Source: Calditrichaceae bacterium (GTDB lineage: Bacteria; Calditrichota; Calditrichia; Calditrichales; Calditrichaceae). Taken from it: DNA of 12,269 bases. Below, in pieces: positions 1 to 8,800 of the stretch (within the stretch, counting starts at the first letter, position 1; each line of letters begins with the position of its first letter). Under the pieces are notes generated by a model. The model searched no databases, was not told where the DNA came from, and saw only the letters and a list, made by a program, of their open reading frames with translations. Position numbers and translations under genes: made by a program. Where the stretch lies: assembly GCA_024763405.1 (NCBI GenBank), contig JANTFQ010000036.1, positions 1 through 12,269 of the forward strand, given 5' to 3'.

Positions 1-2069
1 GGGGACGGGATATTTTTATCTCTTTTACGGGGTCTTTATTAGTTCGTGGAAAATACAGCGCTGCACGGCATCTTCTTATTAAATATGCTTCTTTACAATT
101 AAAAGATAAAACCAGCCGCGTTTACGGACGTATTGCAAATCGCGTTGAGGACGGCGAAATCTTTTATAATTCGGCCTCTGTTACCTGGTGGTTTATCCGT
201 GCCCTGTATGAGTATTATTTATTTAGCGGGGATAAAGAGCTAATCGTAAAATTGTTTCCTGCCGTCCGGCAGGCGGTTGAAGGCGCGTTAGAAAAACGCT
301 GCGATCAATCTTTCTTTTTAACTCATTCAGACGCCGAAACCTGGATGGATGCTCAAAACTCTAAAGGGGCCTGGTCTCCCCGCGGGAACCGGGCTGTGGA
401 AATTCAGGCTTTGTGGTACACGGCGCTGCAAATAAGTGCAAAGATGGTAGGGATTAGCTATGCCGATGAGCGGTTAAGCATATCCTGGTTAAAAGCAGCA
501 CGTCAATTGCGGGAAAATTTTAATACGCTTTTTTGGGATAAAAACAGGGAAGCGCTTTACGATCACCTTAGCACAGGGGGGCAGCCCGATACTTCGCTGC
601 GGCCCAACCAGATTTTGGCCGTGACCGTTCCGGATATGTATGGCATTGAACCGTTGCTTCCGCCTGACAAACAGTGCGCGGTTGCAAAAGTGGTAACAGA
701 ACAGCTAACCTTCGCTTCCGGGGTGCTTACGCTTTCACAAAGGGATGCCAACTTTCATCCCTTCTACCACAATCTGCCTTTTTATCCGCCACAGGCAGCC
801 CGTTTTAACGGAATGATTTGGAGCGGACTGACTGGGCCGCTTCTTTCTTCTCTGTTGAAATTTAATCAGATGCGGCCCGCGCAGGAATTGCTTATAAATG
901 AAGCCCGGCAGATTCTATTCGAAAATCCTGTCGGTGGAGTGGCGCAAATAAAAGAACCAGTTAGGCGTCGGGGGAGAACCGCGGCTCTTTCTGCAGGTTC
1001 AGAACCGTCGCTATGGGGGCTGGCGGAATTTCGCCGGAATTTAGTACAGGATATTTTAGGCTATCATCCGGCGGCATGGGATTCGCTGGCACTGTTTAAG
1101 CCGTGCCTGTCTGGGAATTTACAGTCTGTACAAACACGGGTTCCCTATAAAAATGGCCATATTATGGTTGCGCTTTCTTCGGAAAATGAGACAATGGATA
1201 TAACGCTGCGCTCCGAACTAAAGGAGAAAATTTACGGCCGTATAGAAAATCCCGGAGACAGACCGGCAGTCACTTTTATACTTCAGGATTCAGGCGCCGT
1301 TTTTCACTACACTTATGTTCCTAAAGCAAAACCGGAAATTCCGCCGAGCAAAATTACGCGGGAATGGACATTGGCTGCAATAGACAGCACCCGCCGTTTC
1401 CCGGTTATTGCCGCTCCGGAATATGCTGTTTTTAAAGCGCAGCAAATTGTTCTGCCCCCGGGTGAAAATGGCTACACCCTGCTTTTTAAACGAGACGCAC
1501 ACGCTGATGATCACGGTCCGGACGGCAACTTACTCTATCCGAAGGACAAAAGAATTGTTCCGGGTGTTTTGGATTTGGAATCCTGCACGATTTATGATAT
1601 GCAGAATGATTGGGGATTCCGTGTGCAACTAAGTGGGTTGCCTGAAGGAGATGCAGGGAATAATGCGGCGTTTATCGCGTTTGCTGTCCGGGATGAATCG
1701 CTTGGCGGCGTTTTAAAACGGGAAGTGGAAAAGGGCGCCCACTACCGTTTGGTAAAGGAACGCGCCTATAACCGGATCATTTATGCGGGTGAAGGTCTCG
1801 ATATTCAGGATGGTTCCGGCCGGACTCAGGCCCGGTTTATACCACTTGAAATGAAACCGTTCCTGTCTTTTGCCGAACGCCGGCAGATACGGTTTAGAAT
1901 TCCTAAAGCGTATTTACCCGGACTGAACGCAAAAAGCTGCATTACTGTTTTATGCGGCGCAAAAGAGGGCTCCGGCGGGGCCGAATACTTTCGGCCGGCA
2001 GATCAAAAAAGCGGGTCTGGGCAGGGGGAAAATATACCGACTGTGTACGACCGCTTGGATATCAATTAA
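1..2069 (+). CDS. Glycogen debranching enzyme (amylo-alpha-1,6-glucosidase, GDE_C/GH133 type) with C-terminal glucodextranase-C-like domain; 5' truncated
   Basis: The frame is open from the window edge (first whole codon at 3) to the TAA at 2067-2069, giving 688 visible residues; the true start lies upstream. The first ~350 visible residues match the (alpha/alpha)6-barrel domain of bacterial and archaeal debranching enzymes, which hydrolyse alpha-1,6 branch points of glycogen. Recognisable blocks are GRDIFIS at the edge, YNSASVTWWFIRAL, the TWMDA block (Asp about visible residue 116), RGNRAVEIQALWY, LRPNQILAV and a GSE motif (Glu about residue 334) that I align with the family's putative catalytic Glu. 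The loop after that Glu looks shorter than usual. From about residue 475 a beta-rich module follows with DDHGPDG and LLYP motifs, resembling the C-terminal domain of glucodextranase (DOMON-like), a presumed carbohydrate- or surface-binding module. The N-terminal GDE domain and any signal peptide are outside the window, so location is unknown. The family call is firm; the C-terminal domain assignment is by motif memory. Confidence 0.85.
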   Translation, partial: GRDIFISFTGSLLVRGKYSAARHLLIKYASLQLKDKTSRVYGRIANRVEDGEIFYNSASVTWWFIRALYEYYLFSGDKELIVKLFPAVRQAVEGALEKRCDQSFFLTHSDAETWMDAQNSKGAWSPRGNRAVEIQALWYTALQISAKMVGISYADERLSISWLKAARQLRENFNTLFWDKNREALYDHLSTGGQPDTSLRPNQILAVTVPDMYGIEPLLPPDKQCAVAKVVTEQLTFASGVLTLSQRDANFHPFYHNLPFYPPQAARFNGMIWSGLTGPLLSSLLKFNQMRPAQELLINEARQILFENPVGGVAQIKEPVRRRGRTAALSAGSEPSLWGLAEFRRNLVQDILGYHPAAWDSLALFKPCLSGNLQSVQTRVPYKNGHIMVALSSENETMDITLRSELKEKIYGRIENPGDRPAVTFILQDSGAVFHYTYVPKAKPEIPPSKITREWTLAAIDSTRRFPVIAAPEYAVFKAQQIVLPPGENGYTLLFKRDAHADDHGPDGNLLYPKDKRIVPGVLDLESCTIYDMQNDWGFRVQLSGLPEGDAGNNAAFIAFAVRDESLGGVLKREVEKGAHYRLVKERAYNRIIYAGEGLDIQDGSGRTQARFIPLEMKPFLSFAERRQIRFRIPKAYLPGLNAKSCITVLCGAKEGSGGAEYFRPADQKSGSGQGENIPTVYDRLDIN

Positions 2070-2127
2070 ACAGATTCGGCGGGTTTTGTCTGACACGATG
2101 GCAAAGGACGTTTAAATTTCTTTTTTG

Positions 2128-2218
2128 AAAAAGGAAAACACCGTTTGGCGGAAATGTCGGCTAATATGTTTTATAACAAGGTGTTACCATTTTTCTACTC
2201 CGGCCGGTTTTCCTTTTT
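2128..2218. repeat. Long-range 12-bp inverted repeat in the intergenic region before lon
   Basis: Within the 205-nt gap between the debranching gene and lon, AAAAAGGAAAAC (2128-2139) is matched exactly by its reverse complement GTTTTCCTTTTT (2207-2218). Pairing can extend to CCG (2141-2143) with CGG (2202-2204 or 2205-2207 register) if a small bulge is allowed. The loop is about 67 nt. It could be an mRNA leader structure, part of a terminator for the upstream gene or a chance A/T-rich match. The rest of the gap shows no gene, no HrcA-type CIRCE element and no clear -35/-10 pair that I can defend, although a promoter for lon is expected here. Confidence 0.35.
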
Positions 2219-2261
2219 AAAATTGGTATGCAAATTGCAATAAGCCGCCATTTAAACAACT

Positions 2262-2270
2262 AAAGGAGAG
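2262..2270 (+). promoter_or_regulatory. Ribosome binding site of lon
   Basis: AAAGGAGAG contains the core GGAG at 2265-2268 and sits 6 nt before the TTG codon at 2275. It decides the start in favour of TTG, because the first in-frame ATG (2326-2328) has no comparable site and would remove the first residues of the Lon substrate-binding domain. Confidence 0.8.
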
Positions 2271-2274
2271 AATC

Positions 2275-4617
2275 TTGTCTAACAGCATACATATAGAATC
2301 CGATTTGCATGAAGTACTGCCAATAATGCCGCTGCGTAATACCGTTGTTTTTCCCCATCAGGTAATACCGCTGGCGGTTGGCCGTAAAAAATCGCTCAAT
2401 TTAGTTAATGGCCTGGGTGAAGAAACCAAGGTTATCGGGCTTATTGCCCAGCGGGACGGCCGTGTGGAGGATCCGGTTGTAGAAGATTTATACAGCTGGG
2501 GAACAGCGGCCCTGATCCTTAAAAAATTTAAAATGCCCGATAACAGTGAGCAGCTTATCGTACAGGGTTTGTACCGTTTTAAGGTAGAAGAGATTCAGCA
2601 GACCGAACCGTTTTTTATGGCCAAAGTTTTACAGATGCCCGATGTTTTTGATGAAGGGTTGGAAATCGAGGCTCTGGCCAGTAATATCAAAAATGCTTTT
2701 CAGAAAATTGTGGATCATACGCCCTATCTGACAAATGAACACAGGGTGATGATTTTAAACACGGAAGAACCGGAAAAACTGTCAGACCTGATTGCGGCCC
2801 AGGTAAACTTTGGTACGGCGGAAAAACAGCAGGTTCTGGAAATCGTCGATCTCAAAGAACGACTGCACAAAGTGCATTATCTGCTGAACAAGGAATTGCA
2901 GATTCTGGAGCTGGGCTCAAAAATTCAGAGCGATGTGCAGGGAGAGCTGAATAAGACGCAACGTCAGTATTTCTTGCGGGAACAATTGAAAGCCATTAAA
3001 AAAGAGCTGGGTGAATACGAAGATACCAGCACCGAACTGGATGACCTGCGGGAAAAAGCAGCCAAACTGAAAATGCCCAAAGAAGCGGCGGAAGCGGCCG
3101 ATAAAGAACTGAATCGTCTTTCGCGCATGTCGCCCATGTCCAGCGAATACACCGTTGCCCGCACCTATCTCGACTGGCTTTTGGAAATGCCCTGGAGTAA
3201 AGGTACCAAAGACCGCCTCGATGTAAAAAAGGCCGAAGAGATTTTAAATGAAGATCACTACGGTCTGGAAAAAGTAAAAAAACGTATTCTGGAATATTTG
3301 GCGGTGCGCCAGTTAAAATCGGATATGAAAGGGCCCATTCTCTGTTTTGTCGGCCCTCCGGGAGTGGGAAAAACCAGTTTGGGCAAATCCATTGCACGCG
3401 CTTTAAATCGTAAGTTTTCGCGTATGTCTCTCGGCGGGGTACGCGATGAGGCCGAAATCCGCGGTCACCGGCGCACCTATGTGGGCGCTCTGCCCGGCCG
3501 GATTATTCAGGCGGTTAAAAAAGTGGACTCCAATAATCCGGTAATTATGCTGGATGAGCTGGATAAACTGGGTATGGATTTCCGCGGCGATCCCTCATCG
3601 GCTCTTTTAGAAGTGCTGGATCCGGAACAGAATTTTTCTTTTGCCGATCACTATCTCGAAGTACCGTTTGATTTATCAAAGGTTATGTTTATTGCCACAG
3701 CCAATATGCTGGATCCCATTCCGGCGGCTTTGCGGGACCGCATGGAGATTATCGAGATTAGCGGTTATATCGAAGAAGAAAAGGTGCACATTGCCGAACG
3801 TTTTCTGATTCCCAAACAATTAGAAAACCATGGATTAAAAACCGAACAGCTTTCATTTAACCGGAAAGCCATTCAAACAGTCGCCCATAAATATACACGG
3901 GAAGCCGGGGTGCGCAATTTAGAACGGAATATTGCTTCTGTTGTTCGTGGTGTAGCCAAAGAAATTGTGGATAAAAAAGTGACCAGCAGAAAAGTAACCG
4001 CAAATCTGATTCCTAAATATCTCGGCCCGGAACGGGTGTTCTGGGATTCGGCCGAACGGGTTGCCCGTCCCGGGGTGGCGACCGGTCTGGCCTGGACACC
4101 GGTGGGCGGCGATATTTTGTTCATCGAAGCGACCCGGATGAAGGGGAAGGGCGGTTTAACCTTAACAGGTAAGCTGGGCGATGTGATGAAAGAATCGGCC
4201 TCGGCGGCGCTCAGTCATCTGCGGGCCAACTCCGAGCAGTACGGCCTGGAAGAATCGTTTCATGAAAAATACGATACGCATATTCATGTGCCGGCCGGTG
4301 CGGTTCCCAAGGACGGACCCAGCGCGGGCATCACTATTTTTTCGGCGCTGTTCTCACTGTACACCAATCGTCGTCTTAAAAGCAATTTAGCCATGACCGG
4401 CGAAATCACTCTGCGCGGGTTGGTGCTTCCGGTGGGCGGTATCCGCGAAAAAGTGCTGGCCGCTAAGCGTGCGGGAATTGATACGATAATTCTGCCGGAG
4501 AAAAACCGCCGCGATCTGGAAGAAATTCCAAAGAAAAATATTAGCAAAATGCAATTCCATTTTATCAAAGAAGTGGACGAACTGGTTGATTTGGCCTTTG
4601 AGGAAAAGGATAAATAA
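2275..4617 (+). CDS. lon: ATP-dependent Lon protease (LonA type)
   Basis: Cytoplasmic AAA+ serine protease that unfolds and degrades damaged and short-lived regulatory proteins. The 780-residue product has the full LonA layout: N-terminal substrate-binding LON domain starting at LPIMPLRNTVVFP (from about residue 15), a helical linker, the AAA+ module, and a C-terminal peptidase domain (from about 595). Walker A is GPPGVGKT at 360-367 and Walker B includes LDELDK with Asp427/Glu428. The peptidase motif PKDGPSAG places the catalytic Ser at 683, and Lys726 in GGIREK completes the Ser-Lys dyad, with the same 43-residue spacing as the E. coli enzyme (679/722). Length and spacing are normal, so it should be active. 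The start is TTG, supported by a good Shine-Dalgarno site. It stands alone, with 205 nt before and 386 nt after it, so it is probably its own transcription unit. Heat-shock control would be typical for lon but no known operator is visible. Confidence 0.97.
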   Translation: MSNSIHIESDLHEVLPIMPLRNTVVFPHQVIPLAVGRKKSLNLVNGLGEETKVIGLIAQRDGRVEDPVVEDLYSWGTAALILKKFKMPDNSEQLIVQGLYRFKVEEIQQTEPFFMAKVLQMPDVFDEGLEIEALASNIKNAFQKIVDHTPYLTNEHRVMILNTEEPEKLSDLIAAQVNFGTAEKQQVLEIVDLKERLHKVHYLLNKELQILELGSKIQSDVQGELNKTQRQYFLREQLKAIKKELGEYEDTSTELDDLREKAAKLKMPKEAAEAADKELNRLSRMSPMSSEYTVARTYLDWLLEMPWSKGTKDRLDVKKAEEILNEDHYGLEKVKKRILEYLAVRQLKSDMKGPILCFVGPPGVGKTSLGKSIARALNRKFSRMSLGGVRDEAEIRGHRRTYVGALPGRIIQAVKKVDSNNPVIMLDELDKLGMDFRGDPSSALLEVLDPEQNFSFADHYLEVPFDLSKVMFIATANMLDPIPAALRDRMEIIEISGYIEEEKVHIAERFLIPKQLENHGLKTEQLSFNRKAIQTVAHKYTREAGVRNLERNIASVVRGVAKEIVDKKVTSRKVTANLIPKYLGPERVFWDSAERVARPGVATGLAWTPVGGDILFIEATRMKGKGGLTLTGKLGDVMKESASAALSHLRANSEQYGLEESFHEKYDTHIHVPAGAVPKDGPSAGITIFSALFSLYTNRRLKSNLAMTGEITLRGLVLPVGGIREKVLAAKRAGIDTIILPEKNRRDLEEIPKKNISKMQFHFIKEVDELVDLAFEEKDK

Positions 4618-4700
4618 AAAGGGAGAGAAATCTAAATAGTATCTGTCTATAAAGTCAGAGATTAATGAGAATTTTATTATTCTTTCTATCGTTATAAATA

Positions 4701-4782
4701 CCTCATCCCCTACCCCTTCTCCTACAAGGAGAAGGGGAACTTTCTTTTCTCCCTCTCCTTTCAGGAGAGGCCCGGGGTGAGG
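4701..4782. repeat. Compound palindromic repeat with three-way-junction folding potential
   Basis: Two perfect hairpins lie side by side: CCCCTTCTCCT (4713-4723) with AGGAGAAGGGG (4727-4737), an 11-bp stem with loop ACA, and CCTCTCCT (4752-4759) with AGGAGAGG (4763-4770), an 8-bp stem with loop TTC. They are enclosed by an outer stem: CCTCA (4701-4705) pairs with TGAGG (4778-4782) and CCCC (4707-4710) with GGGG (4774-4777), leaving T4706 bulged. The two inner hairpins are variants of the same sequence. C/T-rich palindromes of this look recur between genes in several bacterial phyla, so I read this as a copy of a dispersed, non-coding repeat; only one copy is in the window, so dispersal is inferred. 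Confidence 0.7.
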
Positions 4783-4824
4783 TTTTAGAATACTTTAAAG
4801 ACAGACTTTAAATCGACTTTTCGG

Positions 4825-4848
4825 TACCCTGAGCGGAGTCGAAGGGTA
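4825..4848. repeat. REP-like palindromic element with TACCCT/AGGGTA arms
   Basis: TACCCT (4825-4830) and AGGGTA (4843-4848) flank the 12-nt centre GAGCGGAGTCGA. Read on the minus strand the core is CCCTTCGACTCCGCTCAGGG, a sequence type I recognise as a very common short intergenic palindrome in diverse bacteria. It lies 42 nt after the larger palindrome. Single copy in this window; repeat status is from general knowledge. Confidence 0.6.
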
Positions 4849-4888
4849 ATTCCAATAATTTGTCAGAAGGCTGCTTTATTTTATTGTG

Positions 4889-4913
4889 CCGATTCCCTGA
4901 ATGCGGAGATCGG
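4889..4913. repeat. Third hairpin, adjoining a G7 tract
   Basis: CCGATTCC (4889-4896) can pair with GGA (4905-4907) and ATCGG (4909-4913), leaving G4908 bulged and an 8-nt loop. It runs directly into further G residues (G tract 4912-4918), so it is not a classical T-tailed terminator. It may belong to the same palindrome cluster as the two elements upstream. Confidence 0.4.
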
Positions 4914-5003
4914 GGGGGTGTCTGTGAAGATACCTCAATTCGAACAAATTTTATTAGTTTAACAGGAAACAAATGATAAAATATATAAAATGAAAGACAA
5001 ACA

Positions 5004-5861
5004 ATGAATGCATTTGAAGATACCCTGCAACAGGCCCGCGGTCTGTTTGAGCAGAAAAAATATGACGAAGCCGCGGAAGTGTATTTAAGCACTTTAAAAA
5101 CAAATCCCACACAGCCGCAAAAGGCCGTTATCTGGGCCGAACTTAGCTGGCTTTTTTATCAGCAGAAACAGTACGACCGTTGTGTGGAGGCCTGCGAGAA
5201 CACATTGGAACTGGATGCGGATTATGAGGCAAAGGAAGATTTATTCCGTTTGGCAGGTTTTAGTTACAGCGCCCTAAACCGGATGGAAGAAGCAATAAAA
5301 TACCTGGAAAAATCACTCAAAATTGACAACAGCTCTCAAAAGCAGCAGATGGCGGTCTTTGAATTGCTTAAAATCCATTTTCGTCTGCAAAATTATAAAG
5401 AGTCGGAGAAATGGATCAACGAAGTAGAGAGCTATTTTTATCAAAATGAAAAAGACTACTGGCTGACCCTGTTGTTTTTTAAAGGATTTGTAAAATATTA
5501 TACAAATGAGATAGAGGAAAGCGAGCATATCTTTGAAGAACTGCTGGAAAACGCACAAGACGATCCGCGCCGGGCGACCGCGCTTTTTGGCCTGGCTTTT
5601 ATTAATTTCCACCGCAAAAATTACCTGAATACCATCAATTTATGTGAAACCGTAACCAAGCATGATCCTGCTTTTTTTGATATGGAATCGGTAGGTTTTT
5701 TAACGGCCGTCTCGTTTAAATACCTGGGCCGGGATGACATTTTTGAAAAATATTACTTAGAGCTGAAAAAGAATTACCCCGATGGACGGTACCGTGCAGA
5801 ACTGGCAAAAATTCACAGGGGCGGAAACGGGGAAGCACAGGAGCCGGATAGCCAGTCCTAA
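5004..5861 (+). CDS. Tetratricopeptide-repeat (TPR) protein
   Basis: The 285-residue product consists almost wholly of helical TPR-like repeats, which usually act as protein-binding scaffolds. I count about seven: roughly residues 5-38, 42-75, 79-112, 117-148, 155-185, 190-224 and 230-264; the first three, with EQKKYDEAAEVY and NRMEEAIKYLEKSLKID, fit best and the later ones are divergent. There is no signal peptide, lipobox or membrane segment, so it should be cytoplasmic. The last ~20 residues are polar and probably disordered. The ATG at 5004 is the first reasonable start, although no strong Shine-Dalgarno site precedes it. It ends 3 nt before mfd, so the two are almost certainly co-transcribed and probably translationally coupled. 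The partner and function are unknown; a link with Mfd is suggested only by position. Confidence 0.85.
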   Translation: MNAFEDTLQQARGLFEQKKYDEAAEVYLSTLKTNPTQPQKAVIWAELSWLFYQQKQYDRCVEACENTLELDADYEAKEDLFRLAGFSYSALNRMEEAIKYLEKSLKIDNSSQKQQMAVFELLKIHFRLQNYKESEKWINEVESYFYQNEKDYWLTLLFFKGFVKYYTNEIEESEHIFEELLENAQDDPRRATALFGLAFINFHRKNYLNTINLCETVTKHDPAFFDMESVGFLTAVSFKYLGRDDIFEKYYLELKKNYPDGRYRAELAKIHRGGNGEAQEPDSQS

Positions 5862-5864
5862 TCT

Positions 5865-8800
5865 ATGACGACATTAAAATCAAAAATCTACCAGCATCCC
5901 GCTTTTCAGCAAATGGCGGCGCAGCTTTCCCAAAAGCAAAATATTCAGTTACAGCATATTCCGGGTTCGTTTCGGGCGTTTATCAGCGCGTATCTATTTT
6001 CGGAATTGAAACGGCCCTTGCTGTACCTGGCCAACGATCTGGATTCCGCCGAACGGATGTACGATGATCTGCAATTACTCTGCGCCGATGTACCGGTTGT
6101 CTTTTTACCGTCCATTGAATTTGAACCCTATAGTCAGAGCCATCCCAGTCCCAGCCAGTTGAGTTTGCGCATCGAAGCGATGCAAACATTTATCGAAGCG
6201 GATCGGTGGATTGCCGTGGCAGAGCCGGCTGGACTGGGCAGCAGCTTTCCAATGCCGGAACAGTTTTTAGACCGGCAGCTCTATTTAAAAACAGGCGGAA
6301 GCATTTCGTTTGATGCGCTGGTTACCCAGCTTCAAAAAACCGGTTTAAACCGTGAAGAGATGGTGGAAAAAGTCGGCGATTTCAGTGTGCGCGGCGGCAT
6401 CATCGATCTGTTTGTGTGGAATTATGAAGACCCCTTACGCATCGAATTCTTTGGAAATGAAATAGAATCCATCCGTAAATTTGATGTGTTTTCACAGCGC
6501 TCCATCGAAACCATTGATGAAATAACCATCCTGCCTAACCTGTTTAACGAAGCTTCTGCGAAGGCTTTTCTGAGCGATTTTCTCCCTGCGGAAACCATAC
6601 TCTTTGTGGAAGACAGCCAGGAATCTGCTGTTAAAATTGAAACGCTCTATGCCGCTGCGGAGCTGAAATATAAAGAATTAAGTGCCGAGCATATCGAAGA
6701 AATGCCGCCTGAAAAACTCTATTTTTCCAAAGAGAAACTGCAGCAGCTCTTTCAAAACTATACCCTGTGTAAGAGTGATTTGGTGCAGGACGCTGCTTTT
6801 AAAACCATCGATTTTATGGTACAGCCGCATCCCGACTTCAATGGTAGCGTAAAACTTTTCCTGCAATATCTGAAAAAGGTGTACAAAACGGATAAGGCGG
6901 CGCTGCTGTATATTCAGGCGCTCAATAAAGCGCAGGCCGGCCGACTGAATGAAATCATCGAAGAAGAGGAAATTCCCTTTAATGGCCGCATTGACGAAGG
7001 CGCTCTGCATAATGGATTTAGCATTCCGGATGGTAATTTATTTATACTGACCGATCACGAAATTTTTAACCGTTTTAAGCGAAGGCGAACCTATAAGCGC
7101 TTTAAGAATGGAGAATACCTGCGCCAGCTCAGCTCCCTCAATGTGTATGATTTTGTGGTGCATATCGATTACGGCATCGGACAGTATCTCGGGATGGAAA
7201 TGCTGGATCTCGGCGCTTCTAAAAAAGAGTGCATTAAAATTGCCTATCGCGATGGCGATCATCTTTTTGTAACCGTTGATAATTTAAGCCGGGTGCAGAA
7301 ATTCGGTTCCGAAGAAGGCGTTCAGCCAAAAATAACCAAACTTGGAACAACCGAATGGGAGCGCACCAAGCAGAAAACAAAAGAATCCTTAAAAAAGACC
7401 GCAGCGGAATTGATTCAGTTATACGCGGCCCGTAAGGCGGAAGGCGGATACGCTTTTGCCGAAGACAGCCACTGGCAGAAGGAGCTGGAAGCCTCATTCG
7501 CCTTCGAAGAAACAGAAGATCAGTTAAAGTCCATCGTCGAAATAAAAAGCGATATGGAAAATGAAAAGCCTATGGATCGGCTGCTCTGCGGTGATGTGGG
7601 GTTTGGTAAAACAGAAGTGGCCCTGCGCGCTGCCTTTAAGACCATTATGGACGGTAAGCAGGCGGCGGTACTGGTGCCCACCACCATCCTGGCCTTTCAG
7701 CATTATGAAACGTTTAAGGAGCGCTTAAAAGAATTTCCGGTTCAAATTGAAATGCTGAACCGTTTCCGTTCGGCCGGGCAGCAGAAAAAAATACTGGAGC
7801 AGTTGGCACAGGGAAAACTCGATCTGGTAATCGGAACCCACCGCCTGCTTTCGCAGGATGTACAGTTTAAGGATTTGGGTTTATTAATTGTGGATGAAGA
7901 ACAACGTTTTGGTGTAAAACAGAAAGAGCGTTTAAAAAAGTACCGCCTCTCGGTGGATATATTGTCTATGACGGCAACGCCTATTCCCCGTACTTTACAT
8001 ATGGCCCTGATGGGCGCGCGGGATCTTTCCAATATTGATACGCCGCCGGCAAATCGTTTACCGGTACAGACCAAAATTATCAACTGGGATGACGACCGTA
8101 TATATCAAATAATTTCCCGTGAAATTGACCGTGGCGGGCAGGTCTATTTTGTACATAACCGGGTGCAAACCATTAACGCCGTCCGCGATACATTAAAAGC
8201 TTTAGTACCGCAGGCACGGATAGAATCCGCGCACGGCCAGCTTCCGGAAAAACAGTTGGAAAAAGCGATGCTCGATTTTATGCATCATAAATATGATGTG
8301 CTGGTGGCCAGTATGATTATCGAGAATGGTTTGGATATTCCCAATGTAAATACAATTATAATTAACCGGGCCGATGCTTTTGGGTTGTCGCAATTATACC
8401 AGCTGCGTGGCAGGGTCGGCCGATCCAAAGTGCAGGCATACGCCTACCTGCTTATTCCTTCGATGGATAAAATAACCGAAACGGCGCGCAAACGGCTGCG
8501 TGCCATTCAGGATTTTACCGATCTCGGTTCCGGTTATAAAATTGCCCTTCGGGATTTAGAAATCCGTGGAGCTGGAAATCTATTAGGAAAAGAGCAGAGC
8601 GGATTTGTACAGACCGTTGGTTTTGATTTATACTGTAAAATTTTGGATGAAGCGGTAAATGAACTGAAGCAGGGGCTTACCCCAGGTGAAGAATATGCCG
8701 ATGTGGTCACCGATGCTAAACCCAAAACGGATGCTAAATTAGATGTGGATTTCGATTTATTTATTCCGGAGAAATATATTCCGGGAGAAATGGAACGAAT

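Larger units (their letters stand above)
4618..5003. other. Gene-free intergenic region with a cluster of palindromic elements
   Basis: This 386-nt stretch between lon and the TPR gene has no credible coding frame; a reverse-strand open frame across 4808-5110 is mostly antisense to the repeats and the TPR gene start. The first ~80 nt are A/T-rich and featureless to my eye. Then follow a large compound palindrome (4701-4782), a second palindrome (4825-4848), a third hairpin (4889-4913) running into a tract of seven G (4912-4918), and an A/T-rich leader (about 4930-5003) that must hold the signals for the TPR gene. No strong Shine-Dalgarno sequence precedes the TPR start. I cannot point to a convincing promoter. 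Confidence 0.7.

Noticed and set aside
252..2069. TTG at 252 as the true start of the debranching enzyme gene
   Set aside because: The same frame is open back to the window edge and its translation continues conserved GDE blocks (GRDIFIS, YNSASVTWWF), so the gene is 5' truncated by the window.
2070..2274. CIRCE/HrcA operator or other known heat-shock element before lon
   Set aside because: No TTAGCACTC/GAGTGCTAA-type inverted repeat is present.
2996..3397. Reverse-strand 133-codon open frame inside lon
   Set aside because: Antisense shadow of a highly conserved gene; low-complexity, no recognisable domain. The other antisense frames within lon, mfd and the parvulin genes were rejected for the same reason.
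2326..4617. ATG at 2326 as the start of lon
   Set aside because: It would cut into the conserved LPIMPLRN opening of the LON domain and lacks a ribosome binding site, whereas TTG 2275 has AAAGGAGAG at good spacing.
4701..4790. Rho-independent terminator for lon
   Set aside because: Strong stems exist but only TTTT follows the outer stem and it lies more than 80 nt past the stop; a dispersed palindromic repeat explains the layout better, although it might still reduce read-through.
4808..5110. Reverse-strand 100-codon open frame
   Set aside because: It covers a palindromic repeat, A/T-rich leader and the antisense of the TPR gene start; no family resemblance and no ribosome binding site.
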